8,875 bases of DNA, from the NCBI RefSeq assembly GCF_905187505.1, contig NZ_CAJJIC010000095.1, positions 1-8,875 of the forward strand, in the 5' to 3' direction. The stretch is from an uncultured Mailhella sp. Its GTDB lineage: Bacteria; Desulfobacterota; Desulfovibrionia; Desulfovibrionales; Desulfovibrionaceae. A program made the position numbers and the translations under genes. The notes under the pieces were generated by a model. The model was not told where the DNA came from and searched no databases. It saw only the letters and a list, made by a program, of their open reading frames with translations. Shown here one piece after another: positions 1-7,915 of the stretch. Numbering within the stretch: position 1 is the stretch's first letter; every line of letters starts with the position of its first letter.

Positions 1-1
1 G

Positions 2-55
2 CGGGTGGTTTTCTGTTTCGGTCGCTTCCGCTCCCTCAACTGCCTGAAGGCCTAA
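2..55 (+). CDS. Possible 3' end of an upstream gene (partial)
   Basis: An open frame runs from the window edge to a TAA at 53-55 and would encode a 17-residue C-terminus rich in Phe, Arg and Cys (ending SLNCLKA). All codons are ordinary for the GC-rich part of the window. Nothing can be said about function. The only support is an open frame stopping just before a terminator-type hairpin, in convergent orientation to the next gene; 17 open codons could easily occur by chance. Confidence 0.25.
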   Translation, partial: RVVFCFGRFRSLNCLKA

Positions 56-60
56 CAAAA

Positions 61-94
61 GAAGGGCGGCCACCCCCGAGGATGGCCGCCCTTC
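61..94 (-). terminator. Rho-independent terminator of the PaaK-like gene
   Basis: Perfect 12-bp inverted repeat GAAGGGCGGCCA (61-72) / TGGCCGCCCTTC (83-94) with a 10-base loop. Read on the minus strand the stem is followed directly by TTTTGTT (60-54), the expected U-tract. On the plus strand no T-run follows, so it mainly serves the minus-strand gene ending at 141. It may also stop transcripts arriving from the left, but less well. Confidence 0.85.
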
Positions 95-107
95 CGAAAG
101 ACGCCGC

Positions 108-128
108 CTTCACGCCGTGAGCGTGAAG
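108..128 (-). repeat. Small inverted repeat in the 3' UTR of the PaaK-like gene
   Basis: CTTCACGC (108-115) and GCGTGAAG (121-128) form a perfect 8-bp stem with a 5-base loop. It lies between the stop codon of the minus-strand gene and its terminator. No T-tract follows on either strand, so it is not a terminator by itself. It could protect the 3' end of the mRNA or be incidental. Confidence 0.4.
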
Positions 129-140
129 AGCCTGCGGGCA

Positions 141-1406
141 TCAGTCCCACACGCGCTTGTCTTCGATGGGCTTGATCTGAGGAGGCAGGCTGCCCGGAGC
201 GAGGATGCGCAGTTCGGGACGCAGCTTGATGCGCTCGCGGAACAGATGCTGAAGCTCTTCCTTGCGCTTGAAGTTGCTCGCTTCGATGTAGAGCACCATT
301 TCGTCCACGCCGCCGGGGTTGGTGACTTCGATCTGCCAGCGCTTGATTTCCTCGAAGCGGGCCATGACCTGTTCCACCTGATGGGGGTAGACGAACATGC
401 CCTTGATGCGGGCGGTGGTGTCCACGCGGCCGACGATGCTGCCGAGACGGGGGCTGGTACGCCCGCAGGAGCAGGGCGTGCGGTCGATGTAGGACAAGTC
501 GCCCGTGGCAAGACGGATCAGAGGATAGGTCTTGTTGAAGGCGGTGACCACCACTTCGCCCACTTCGCCGTCCTTGAGCGGAATGCCCGTGTCGGGATGG
601 CAGATTTCCACATAGCAGCGGTTGGAAATGTGCAGGCCGTTCTTCTGGAAGCACTCGTAGCCTATGCAGCCCACGTCGGCCGTGCCGTAGCCCTGGCGCA
701 TGATGATGTCGTATTTCTTCTCCATCTGGCTGCGGATCTTTTCGGAAAGGCGCTCGCCGGTGACGAAGGCCACTTCAAGGAAAAGATCCTTGCGCAGATT
801 GAGTCCCTTTTCCTCGGCGCGCTGGGCAAGATGCATGAGGAAGCTCGGCGTGCCCACGTAGCCGGACACGCGCAGCTTCTGCATGATGTCGAGCTGCGTG
901 GCGGCGTCGGTGGGACCGGCGGGAATGGAGGCGCAGCCGAGATTGCGCAGGGGCTCTTCAAACATGAGGCCAGCCGGAGCGAGATGGTAGTTGAAGGTCA
1001 CCTGCACGGCGTCGCCGGGACGGAAGCCCACGGAATAGAAGGCTTCGGTGTATCCCCAGTAGTCGTCGTTGCGGTCTTCGGGGTCGAAGATGGGACCGGG
1101 AGAAAGGAACACACGACGCAGCTCGCCGATATCCTTGGTGAGCAGACCGCCGAGGCGGGGGCCCATGGTCTGCAGGAAGATGAGTTCCTTCTTTTTAAGG
1201 ATGGGAATGTGCTTGAGGTCGGACAGGGTCTTGAACTTCTCGACGTTGAACTGCGCGCGGTCGAAACGCTTCTTCACGTCTTCCGAATAGCGGTAGGCGT
1301 AGGAGAGCAGATCCTTGAGCTGAATGAGGTTGTACTGGCGGCGTTCGCTCTCGTCGAGCACTTCGCGACGGCTGTAAATACCTTCCGTACGATCTTTGCG
1401 GGTCAT
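141..1406 (-). CDS. PaaK-type adenylate-forming enzyme (phenylacetate-CoA ligase family)
   Basis: 421-residue protein of the phenylacetate-CoA ligase (PaaK) branch of adenylate-forming enzymes, which activate a carboxylate with ATP and usually pass it to CoA in the cytosol. Visible family features: YVGTPSFL at 183-190, RQGYGTADVG at 237-246 (the A5-like YGxxE region), LATGDLS at 299-305 (A7 with the ribose-binding Asp), CSCGR at 312-316, the hinge GRVDTTARIKGMFVYPHQVEQV at 326-347, and K417 near the C-terminus in the position of the catalytic lysine. Length is close to normal PaaK (about 430). Oddity: the Ser/Thr/Gly-rich phosphate loop (SSGTTGxP in PaaK) is replaced by LSPGPIFDPE at 101-110, so phenylacetate should not be assumed as substrate and even ATP use needs testing. 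No other phenylacetate catabolism genes are nearby. Start ATG at 1404-1406 has GGAG at 1414-1417, 7 bases away. Monocistronic, with its own promoter and terminator. Family assignment is firm; substrate unknown. Confidence 0.88.
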   Translation of the reverse strand: MTRKDRTEGIYSRREVLDESERRQYNLIQLKDLLSYAYRYSEDVKKRFDRAQFNVEKFKTLSDLKHIPILKKKELIFLQTMGPRLGGLLTKDIGELRRVFLSPGPIFDPEDRNDDYWGYTEAFYSVGFRPGDAVQVTFNYHLAPAGLMFEEPLRNLGCASIPAGPTDAATQLDIMQKLRVSGYVGTPSFLMHLAQRAEEKGLNLRKDLFLEVAFVTGERLSEKIRSQMEKKYDIIMRQGYGTADVGCIGYECFQKNGLHISNRCYVEICHPDTGIPLKDGEVGEVVVTAFNKTYPLIRLATGDLSYIDRTPCSCGRTSPRLGSIVGRVDTTARIKGMFVYPHQVEQVMARFEEIKRWQIEVTNPGGVDEMVLYIEASNFKRKEELQHLFRERIKLRPELRILAPGSLPPQIKPIEDKRVWD

Positions 1407-1457
1407 GGCGGAACTCCGTTATATGGAAATGTCTGTACTTTGGCTGAAAGAACGATT

Positions 1458-1486
1458 TTTATAGACGAATTAGCGGAATATTGCAA
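1458..1486 (-). promoter_or_regulatory. Sigma-70-type promoter of the PaaK-like gene
   Basis: On the minus strand TTGCAA (1486-1481, 4 of 6 to consensus) is separated by exactly 17 bases from TATAAA (1463-1458, 5 of 6). Transcription would begin near 1451, giving a leader of about 45 bases to the ATG at 1406. The surrounding DNA is strongly AT-rich. Prediction from sequence only. Confidence 0.6.
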
Positions 1487-1541
1487 GGATTTTTTTATTT
1501 TTTATGGTATTTCAATAGGTTATATTAAGATTTTTCTTCGC

Positions 1542-1571
1542 TTGATTTCCTCTGTTCAGAGGGGGTATCCT
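1542..1571 (+). promoter_or_regulatory. Candidate der promoter with embedded palindrome
   Basis: TTGATT (1542-1547) and TATCCT (1566-1571) are spaced by 18 bases, each matching consensus at 4 of 6. The same TATCCT hexamer forms the -10 of the guaB promoter candidate at 4780. Between the two boxes lies the perfect palindrome CCTCTG-TT-CAGAGG (1549-1562), in the usual position of a repressor site. A start near 1578 would give a leader of about 120 bases before der. Moderate to weak evidence. Confidence 0.4.
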
Positions 1572-1698
1572 GAAAATGTTGGACAGACGGCGCAGTTGAG
1601 CGTAAAAGATTGCCTCCGTTCTGTCCGATGCTCCCTTTTCATGCACGGGCGGCCGCACGGCCTGCCTTAACTCCAGACACTCCTCGAGGTGTGCGCCC

Positions 1699-3123
1699 AT
1701 GATGCCCAAAGTCGTTCTGCTGGGTCGCCCCAATGTGGGCAAGTCCACCCTGTTCAACCGCCTCATCCGCAGCAACCGCGCCATCACCCACGACCGTCCG
1801 GGCGTGACGCGCGACCGCATGGAAGGCGTGGTGCGCTCACGCTACGGCCGCGACTTCGCCATCGTCGACACGGGCGGCATCACGCTCGATCATCATCAGG
1901 CCGTGGCCGAAGGTCCCGCAGGCATCCGCGGCTTCGAGGCGGACATTCTGCGTCAGGCCGAAGCTGCGCTCAAGGAAGCCGACGTCATCTGCATGGTGGT
2001 GGACGGTCGCGACGGTCTCATGCCCTTTGACGAGCACCTCGCCTCCTATCTTCGCCGCTGCGACAAGCCCATCCTGCTGGTGGTCAACAAGGTGGACGGC
2101 GCGGAAAAGGAAGAGCTCATGCTCGCGGACTTCCACGGACTCGGATTTCCTCTCATCGCCTGCTCGGCGGAACACGGGCACAATCTGCGCGCGCTCGAGG
2201 AAGAAATCCGCGACATGCTGCCGGAAGATGACGGCTTCGACGACGAGGAGGAGGCCGAAAAGCCTGAAGATCTGGAAGAAGACCGCGACAAGCCCGGCAT
2301 CCGCCGCCGCAAGGTGACGGATCATCTGCGTCTGTGCCTGCTCGGCCGCCCCAACGCGGGCAAGTCCTCCATGACCAACGCCTTCATCGGCGAGGACCGC
2401 ATGATCGTCAGCGATCAGGCCGGCACCACGCGCGACAGCGTGGACGTCACGGTGGAAAAGAACGGCAAGACCTACACCTTCGTGGACACGGCAGGCGTCC
2501 GCCGCCGCTCGCGCATCACCGACACGGTGGAACGCTTTTCCGTGAACTCTTCGCTCAAGAGCACCACCAAGGCCGACGTGACCTTCCTCCTGCTGGACGC
2601 CACCGAAGGGCTCACCACCCAGGACAAGCGCCTCATTGAGCTTCTCGACGAGCGCAAGACGCCCTTCCTCATCATCGTGAACAAGATAGACCTCATTCCC
2701 GTGAAGGCGCGCACCGAACTCATGAAAAATCTTCAGGAAGAGCTCAGCTTCTGCTACCACGTGCCTCTCGTGCCCACGAGTGCGCGCACGGGCGAAGGCC
2801 TCGGCAAGCTCATCCCGCTCGCCGAGCGCATTTACGCCGAATGCGGCACCCGCGTGTCCACCGGTCTGCTCAACCGTGCCATGGAAGAAACGCTCACCCG
2901 TCATCAGGCTCCCGTGGTGCGCCGCGTTCGTCCCAAGTTCTTCTATCTCACGCAGGCGGAAAGCGAACCGCCGACCTTCGTCTGCTTCGTCAACGACGCC
3001 GACCGCGTGGCGCCCTCCTACGCCCGCTATCTGGAACGCTCCCTGCGACGCATCTTCGGCATACGCCATGCCCCCATGCGTCTGCACCTGCGCTCCGCCC
3101 ACGCAAAAAGAGAAAAGAAATGA
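1699..3123 (+). CDS. der: Ribosome-assembly GTPase Der (EngA)
   Basis: 474-residue protein with the double GTPase arrangement unique to Der/EngA, an essential factor for late 50S ribosomal subunit maturation that cycles on and off the ribosome. First G domain: GRPNVGKS 9-16 (G1), RPGVTRD 33-39 (G2), DTGG 57-60 (G3), NKVD 130-133 (G4), SAEHG 156-160 (G5). An acidic linker (about 176-197, rich in Asp and Glu) follows. Second G domain: GRPNAGKS 216-223, AGTTRD 241-246, DTAG 263-266, NKID 328-331, TSARTG 360-365. The C-terminal KH-like RNA-binding domain covers about 385-467 and ends in a basic tail. All key residues are present and length is normal. Two ATGs are adjacent (1699 and 1702), so the true start may be one codon later; GAGGT at 1686-1690 serves both. 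It stands alone between a candidate promoter and a strong terminator. Very secure. Confidence 0.98.
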   Translation: MMPKVVLLGRPNVGKSTLFNRLIRSNRAITHDRPGVTRDRMEGVVRSRYGRDFAIVDTGGITLDHHQAVAEGPAGIRGFEADILRQAEAALKEADVICMVVDGRDGLMPFDEHLASYLRRCDKPILLVVNKVDGAEKEELMLADFHGLGFPLIACSAEHGHNLRALEEEIRDMLPEDDGFDDEEEAEKPEDLEEDRDKPGIRRRKVTDHLRLCLLGRPNAGKSSMTNAFIGEDRMIVSDQAGTTRDSVDVTVEKNGKTYTFVDTAGVRRRSRITDTVERFSVNSSLKSTTKADVTFLLLDATEGLTTQDKRLIELLDERKTPFLIIVNKIDLIPVKARTELMKNLQEELSFCYHVPLVPTSARTGEGLGKLIPLAERIYAECGTRVSTGLLNRAMEETLTRHQAPVVRRVRPKFFYLTQAESEPPTFVCFVNDADRVAPSYARYLERSLRRIFGIRHAPMRLHLRSAHAKREKK

Positions 3124-3129
3124 CCCGCA

Positions 3130-3162
3130 GGGCCATGAAGATTGCACCTTCATGGCCCTTTT
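3130..3162 (+). terminator. Rho-independent terminator of der
   Basis: Perfect 11-bp stem GGGCCATGAAG (3130-3140) / CTTCATGGCCC (3148-3158) with a 7-base loop, followed by TTTT (3159-3162). It begins seven bases after the der stop codon. A second tiny palindrome CCTTT-CCG-AAAGG (3168-3180) follows. Confidence 0.88.
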
Positions 3163-3290
3163 CGTCGCCTTTCCGAAAGGTCGGAACATTCGCGTTCTTC
3201 TCCACGCAGACGCGACGCGCCTTTTGCTTCGCCCGGCCTTTTTCCGCCGGTTCCGTCTTTTTCCTGCTCTCAACGCGCCTCGGAGTTTTC

Positions 3291-3728
3291 ATGACCATCG
3301 AAGAACGAAAGGAACGCCCGGAAGCCCTGCTCGGCTGTCTTCTGCTCGTCTGGGAATCCTCGGTGACGGCGACGCACGACTTTTTGTCCAATCAGGACAT
3401 CATTCTGCTCAGACCGACCGTTCTCGACTGCCTGCGCAGCGTTCCCGTGCTTTTCGTCGCCATGGAAGGAACAAGGCCGGTCGGCTTTCTCGGCATGAAC
3501 GGCGAGAGCGTGGACATGCTCTTCGTCGACGCCCGTTTCCGAGGTCAGGGCACGGGCGGGGCGCTTCTCAACGAGGCCATGGCACGGGGAGCCCGCCGGC
3601 TCGACGTCAATGAGCAGAATCCGCAGGCCGTCGGCTTTTATCTGCATATGGGCTTCACGGTGTCCGGACGGAGCGAAACCGACGCCCTCGGTCTGCCCTT
3701 CCCCATTCTTCACATGAAAAGGGACTGA
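3291..3728 (+). CDS. yjaB: GNAT-family N-acetyltransferase, YjaB-like
   Basis: 145-residue single-domain GNAT acetyltransferase that transfers acetyl from acetyl-CoA to an amine. The match to E. coli YjaB, as I remember that protein, is clear along the chain: a TATHDFL segment at 26-32, VDMLFVD at 74-80, the acetyl-CoA pyrophosphate-binding motif RGQGTG at 84-89 (R/QxxGxG/A), the block DVNEQNPQAVGFY at 105-117 with Y117 as the likely general acid, and GFTVSGRSETDALGLPFPIL at 121-140. YjaB has been described as a protein lysine acetyltransferase; the substrate here is not shown by the sequence. The frame stays open upstream into der, but that part is a shadow. ATG at 3291 is chosen because GGAG (3282-3285) lies 5 bases before it and because homology starts there. 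Soluble, no signal peptide. It follows the der terminator, so it needs its own promoter in 3163-3290, where I see no convincing one. Confidence 0.88.
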   Translation: MTIEERKERPEALLGCLLLVWESSVTATHDFLSNQDIILLRPTVLDCLRSVPVLFVAMEGTRPVGFLGMNGESVDMLFVDARFRGQGTGGALLNEAMARGARRLDVNEQNPQAVGFYLHMGFTVSGRSETDALGLPFPILHMKRD

Positions 3729-3890
3729 ACGCGCTTTTTTTCTCATGTATCTGTGCACAGAAATGCGTCGTGTCAAAGCACGGACTCTCTACTGGTGCGG
3801 AAAATAACTTCGCATCCGCCTCATATTTGTCCACCATACTCATAGCTTTTTGTCTGCGGGCATGCTACCTCTATAAAAAAAGGAGGTTCC

Positions 3891-4646
3891 ATGAGTACTC
3901 TTGTCGTCGTTGCCTATCCCAACGAGTTTCAGGCTGAAGAAGTACGTCTGAGACTTCTCAAAATGCAGCAGGAATATCTTGTCGATCTGGAAGACGCCGT
4001 GATCGCCGTCCGCAAGCAGGACGGCAAGATAAAGCTGCTTCAGCTTCACAACCTTACCGGTGCGGGAGCCGTTTCCGGCGGCTTCTGGGGCCTTCTCATA
4101 GGCCTGCTCTTCATGAATCCCCTGCTCGGCGCCGCCGTGGGAGCCGGAGCCGGAGCCATTTCCGGCGCTCTGGCCGACGTGGGCATCGACGATCGTTTCA
4201 TGAAGGAGCTCGGCAGCAATCTCAAGCCCGGCGGCTCCATGCTGTTCATTCTCTTCCGCAGCATCACCATGGACAAGGCTCTTCAGGAACTTGCCGGCAC
4301 GGGCGGCACCATCATTCAGACCTCGCTTTCCCACGAGGACGAACAGCGGCTGCGCAACGCCATGCACGCCGCGCCCTCAGACCATGAATGCGACGCCGCG
4401 GAAACGACCATTTCCAGAAATTCCAGCCAGGCGTCCAACCTGCGCTGCAGCGATCCCGTCGAGACTCCGAAGGACGACGCGGAATGCGATCCTGCGGAGG
4501 AAGCCATTTCCAGAAACTCCAGCCGCGATTCCAACCTGCGCTGCGGCGATGCCGAAGACAAGCCCGCGGAAGAGTCCGCGGAATGCGACGCCGCGGAAGA
4601 GACCATCTCCCGCAATTCCAGCCAGGGTTCTAACCTGCGCTGCTGA
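3891..4646 (+). CDS. DUF1269-family protein with C-terminal Cys-flanked repeats
   Basis: 251-residue protein. Residues 1-160 fit the DUF1269 family (usually about 165-170 residues, function unknown): an N-terminal alpha/beta part starting STLVVVAYPNEFQAEEV, a glycine-rich hydrophobic hairpin at 57-94 (FWGLLIGLLF, then AAVGAGAGAISGAL, glycine-zipper-like), and a second part with GGSMLFILFRS at 114-124 and IIQTSLS at 141-147. The hydrophobic hairpin suggests membrane association. Residues 166-251 are a hydrophilic extension I do not recognise: three copies of a 21-residue unit (166-186, 198-218, 231-251), each opening ECDxAE and closing ISRNSSxxSNLRC, joined by acidic linkers of 11 and 12 residues. 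The last residue of the protein is the closing Cys of copy three. ATG at 3891 follows a near-perfect AGGAGGT (3881-3887), so translation should be efficient. No signal peptide. Single gene, terminated at 4671-4701. Family call is good; role unknown. Confidence 0.85.
   Translation: MSTLVVVAYPNEFQAEEVRLRLLKMQQEYLVDLEDAVIAVRKQDGKIKLLQLHNLTGAGAVSGGFWGLLIGLLFMNPLLGAAVGAGAGAISGALADVGIDDRFMKELGSNLKPGGSMLFILFRSITMDKALQELAGTGGTIIQTSLSHEDEQRLRNAMHAAPSDHECDAAETTISRNSSQASNLRCSDPVETPKDDAECDPAEEAISRNSSRDSNLRCGDAEDKPAEESAECDAAEETISRNSSQGSNLRC
4386..4643 (+). repeat. Three in-frame coding repeats in the DUF1269 protein
   Basis: Units of 63 bases at 4386-4448, 4482-4544 and 4581-4643, with linkers of 33 and 36 bases. 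At protein level copies 1 and 3 share 19 of 21 residues, 1 and 2 share 16, and 2 and 3 share 17. Silent changes are present between copies (Arg as aga or cgc, Ile as att or atc, Ser as tcc or tct). The duplication is therefore not brand-new, and the peptide appears kept by selection. Cys at positions 2 and 21 and the ISRNSS and SNLRC blocks are invariant. Confidence 0.9.
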
Positions 4647-4670
4647 CCTTCCTCCATCTCCGTCACGATC

Positions 4671-4701
4671 AAGGCCGGGAAGTACGCTTTCCGGCCTTTT
4701 T
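4671..4701 (+). terminator. Rho-independent terminator after the DUF1269 gene
   Basis: AAGGCCGGGAAG (4671-4682) pairs with CTTTCCGGCCTT (4687-4698), 12 bp with one G-U wobble, around a TACG loop (UNCG type). The T-run extends to 4701. It lies 25 bases after the stop codon. Confidence 0.88.
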
Positions 4702-4716
4702 CACGTCCTTTTTCCG

Positions 4717-4736
4717 TCACGCCGAAAACGGCGTGA
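4717..4736. repeat. Perfect inverted repeat upstream of the guaB promoter
   Basis: TCACGCCG (4717-4724) and CGGCGTGA (4729-4736) around AAAA. Three further base pairs (CCG 4714-4716 with CGG 4739-4741) are possible after a two-base bulge. No T-tract follows on the plus strand. It sits 20 bases before the -35 box of guaB, so it may be a regulator-binding site or a second, weak terminator hairpin. Confidence 0.6.
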
Positions 4737-4756
4737 GACGGACATGATTTGCGCGG

Positions 4757-4785
4757 TTGACAGGTACAGTGCACCTCGATATCCT
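4757..4785 (+). promoter_or_regulatory. Sigma-70 promoter of guaB(A)
   Basis: A perfect -35 TTGACA (4757-4762), a 17-base spacer and -10 TATCCT (4780-4785, 4 of 6). The predicted start is near 4792, leaving a leader of about 37 bases. The leader is too short for a purine riboswitch, and no known PurR-type box is apparent. Confidence 0.75.
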
Positions 4786-4828
4786 GACCTATCTTTTTCC
4801 GATTTTAATCCAACCCCGGAGGAAACAT

Positions 4829-6286
<1,458 letters not shown>

Positions 6287-6293
6287 ATAACAC

Positions 6294-6328
6294 GGCCCTG
6301 TTCCACCTTACGCAGGCGGAACAGGGCC
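6294..6328 (+). terminator. Terminator-like hairpin between guaB and guaA
   Basis: GGCCCTGTTCC (6294-6304) pairs perfectly with GGAACAGGGCC (6318-6328). Two more C-G pairs can form inside past an A/C mismatch, giving a 7-base loop. The following bases TCAACTTTTCC make only a poor T-tract. It probably gives partial termination or mRNA protection rather than a full stop, so guaA can be read from the guaB promoter. Confidence 0.6.
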
Positions 6329-6349
6329 TCAACTTTTCCGGAACCGCCC

Positions 6350-7909
6350 ATGTCCAAAGTCATCATTCTGGACTTCGGCTCTCAGGTTACGCAGCTCATT
6401 GCCCGCCGCGTGCGCGAAGCCGGAGTATACTCCGAAATTCATCCCTGCATCACCTCTGCCGCGGACGTAGCCGCCATGCAGCCCGATGCCGTCATCCTTT
6501 CCGGCGGCCCCGCCAGCGTAGGCGCAAAGGATGCCCCCCGTCTCGACAGGGGGCTTCTTGAACTCGGCGTGCCGGTGCTCGGCATCTGCTACGGCATGCA
6601 GCTTCTCGCCCATGAACTGGGCGGCGAGCTTGCCCAGTCCGAAACCCGCGAATACGGCCCCGCCGACTTTGAAAAGGTGGCCGACTGCCCCCTCTGGGAC
6701 GGCATCGAATCTCTGGCCGAAGGCAAAACCTCCCGCGTGTGGATGTCCCACGGCGACAAGGTGCAGACGCCTCCTCCCGGATTCATCGTCACCGGCCGCA
6801 CCGCCACGCTCGACGTTGCTGCCATGAGCTGCGATGAACGCCGCATCTATGCGCTGCAGTTCCATCCCGAAGTGCATCACTCCGAAGACGGCGCGCAGAT
6901 GATCCGCAACTTCCTCTTCAAGGTGGCGCACATCGAACCCGACTGGTCCATGAGCTCCTTTGTGGAACGCGTGGTCAGGCAGGTGCGTGAAACCGTGGGC
7001 GACAGCCACGTCATCTGCGCACTTTCCGGCGGCGTGGATTCCACCGTGGTGGCCGTGCTGCTCAACAAGGCCATCGGTCAGCAGCTGCACTGCATCTTTG
7101 TGGATAACGGCGTGCTCCGCCAGAATGAAGGCGAAGAAGTCGTCGGCTATCTGCGCGAGCACTTCAATCTGAACCTCAAGTATGTTCAGGCTTCCGAACT
7201 GTTCCTCGGCCTGCTCGCCGGCGTGGACGATCCCGAACAGAAGCGCAAGATCATCGGCCACACCTTCATCGACGTGTTCGACAAGGAAGCGCAGGCCATC
7301 AAGGACGCCGGTCACGACGTGAAGTTCCTGGCCCAGGGAACCCTGTATCCCGACGTCATCGAATCCGTCTCCTACAAGGGACCGAGCGCCGTCATCAAGA
7401 GCCACCACAACGTAGGCGGCCTGCCGGAAAAGATGAACATGAAGCTCATCGAACCCCTGCGCGAGCTGTTCAAGGACGAAGTGCGCGCCGTGGGCGCGGA
7501 ACTCGGTATTCCCGAATCCATTCTGTGGCGTCATCCCTTCCCCGGTCCGGGCCTTGCCATCCGCGTCATCGGCGAAGTGACGAAGCCGCGCCTTGAAATT
7601 CTGCGCAAGGCCGACGTCATCGTCATGGAAGAACTGCGTGCCTCCGGCTGGTACCGCAAGGTCTGGCAGGGCTTTGCCGTTCTCCTGCCGCTCAAGACCG
7701 TCGGCGTCATGGGCGACGGTCGCACCTATGAGCACGTCATTGCCCTGCGCATCGTGGAAAGCGTGGACGCCATGACCGCCGACTGGGCTCGTCTGCCCGA
7801 CGACCTTCTGGCCAGAATCTCCGGTCGCATCATCAATGAAGTCAAGGGCGTCAACCGCGTCGTGTACGACATATCTTCCAAACCTCCGTCCACCATCGAG
7901 TGGGAATAA
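6350..7909 (+). CDS. guaA: GMP synthase (glutamine-hydrolysing) GuaA
   Basis: 519-residue GMP synthetase, which converts XMP, ATP and glutamine to GMP in the cytosol, directly after GuaB in the pathway. N-terminal class I glutamine amidotransferase (1-195): ILSGGPASVG 49-58, nucleophile C80 in GICYGMQ, and H172 and E174 in FHPEVHHS completing the triad. The ATP pyrophosphatase domain starts about 203 with the P-loop LSGGVDS (225-231). Further blocks are AQGTLYPDVIES (328-339) and KSHHNVGGLPE (350-360). The C-terminal dimerisation/XMP-binding domain has RHPFPGPGLAIR (394-405) and ends DISSKPPSTIEWE, the usual terminus. Full length with all catalytic residues. The start ATG has only a weak GGAA (6340-6343), and 63 bases separate it from guaB. 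Probably cotranscribed with guaB, possibly with partial termination at 6294-6328. Very secure. Confidence 0.98.
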   Translation: MSKVIILDFGSQVTQLIARRVREAGVYSEIHPCITSAADVAAMQPDAVILSGGPASVGAKDAPRLDRGLLELGVPVLGICYGMQLLAHELGGELAQSETREYGPADFEKVADCPLWDGIESLAEGKTSRVWMSHGDKVQTPPPGFIVTGRTATLDVAAMSCDERRIYALQFHPEVHHSEDGAQMIRNFLFKVAHIEPDWSMSSFVERVVRQVRETVGDSHVICALSGGVDSTVVAVLLNKAIGQQLHCIFVDNGVLRQNEGEEVVGYLREHFNLNLKYVQASELFLGLLAGVDDPEQKRKIIGHTFIDVFDKEAQAIKDAGHDVKFLAQGTLYPDVIESVSYKGPSAVIKSHHNVGGLPEKMNMKLIEPLRELFKDEVRAVGAELGIPESILWRHPFPGPGLAIRVIGEVTKPRLEILRKADVIVMEELRASGWYRKVWQGFAVLLPLKTVGVMGDGRTYEHVIALRIVESVDAMTADWARLPDDLLARISGRIINEVKGVNRVVYDISSKPPSTIEWE

Positions 7910-7915
7910 ATCATG

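Larger units (their letters stand above)
1407..1698. other. Divergent intergenic region, 292 bases
   Basis: This gap separates the minus-strand PaaK-like gene from plus-strand der. The part from about 1420 to 1550 is AT-rich with long T-runs, as expected for promoters. The right part (1560-1698) is GC-richer and would be the der leader, with two possible stem-loops: GGACAGACGG (1581-1590) with CCGTTCTGTCC (1617-1627, one bulged T), and a short GC-rich one at about 1648-1666. I see no coding potential. Confidence 0.7.

Noticed and set aside
50..56. GCCTAAC resembling one end of an integron attC site
   Set aside because: No matching GTTRRRY half-site follows within the expected distance, and no integron integrase or cassette structure is present.
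2841..3290. Upstream extension of the acetyltransferase frame into der
   Set aside because: It overlaps der out of frame, runs through the der terminator and has no homology; the YjaB-like sequence begins at 3291 with its own ribosome binding site.
3712..3748. Hairpin ACATGA/TCATGT with a T-run after the acetyltransferase gene as terminator
   Set aside because: The stem is AT-rich and short with a large loop, and the T-run lies inside rather than after the stem. The T-rich stretch 3734-3741 is noted, but termination is not supported.
3872..3877. TATAAA as -10 box for the DUF1269 gene
   Set aside because: A start about 7 bases downstream would fall inside the ribosome binding site (3881-3887), leaving no usable leader.
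4400..4700. CRISPR-like array suggested by the spaced repeats
   Set aside because: The repeats are in-frame coding units with silent substitutions, of 63 bases, inside a protein gene; they are not identical palindromic repeats with unique spacers.
4757..4828. Longer GuaB starting at TTG 4757
   Set aside because: The TTG belongs to a consensus -35 box. The extra residues are not part of IMP dehydrogenase, and ATG 4829 has a strong ribosome binding site.
4786..4828. Purine or guanine riboswitch before guaB
   Set aside because: The predicted leader is about 37 bases, too short, and shows none of the conserved three-helix features.
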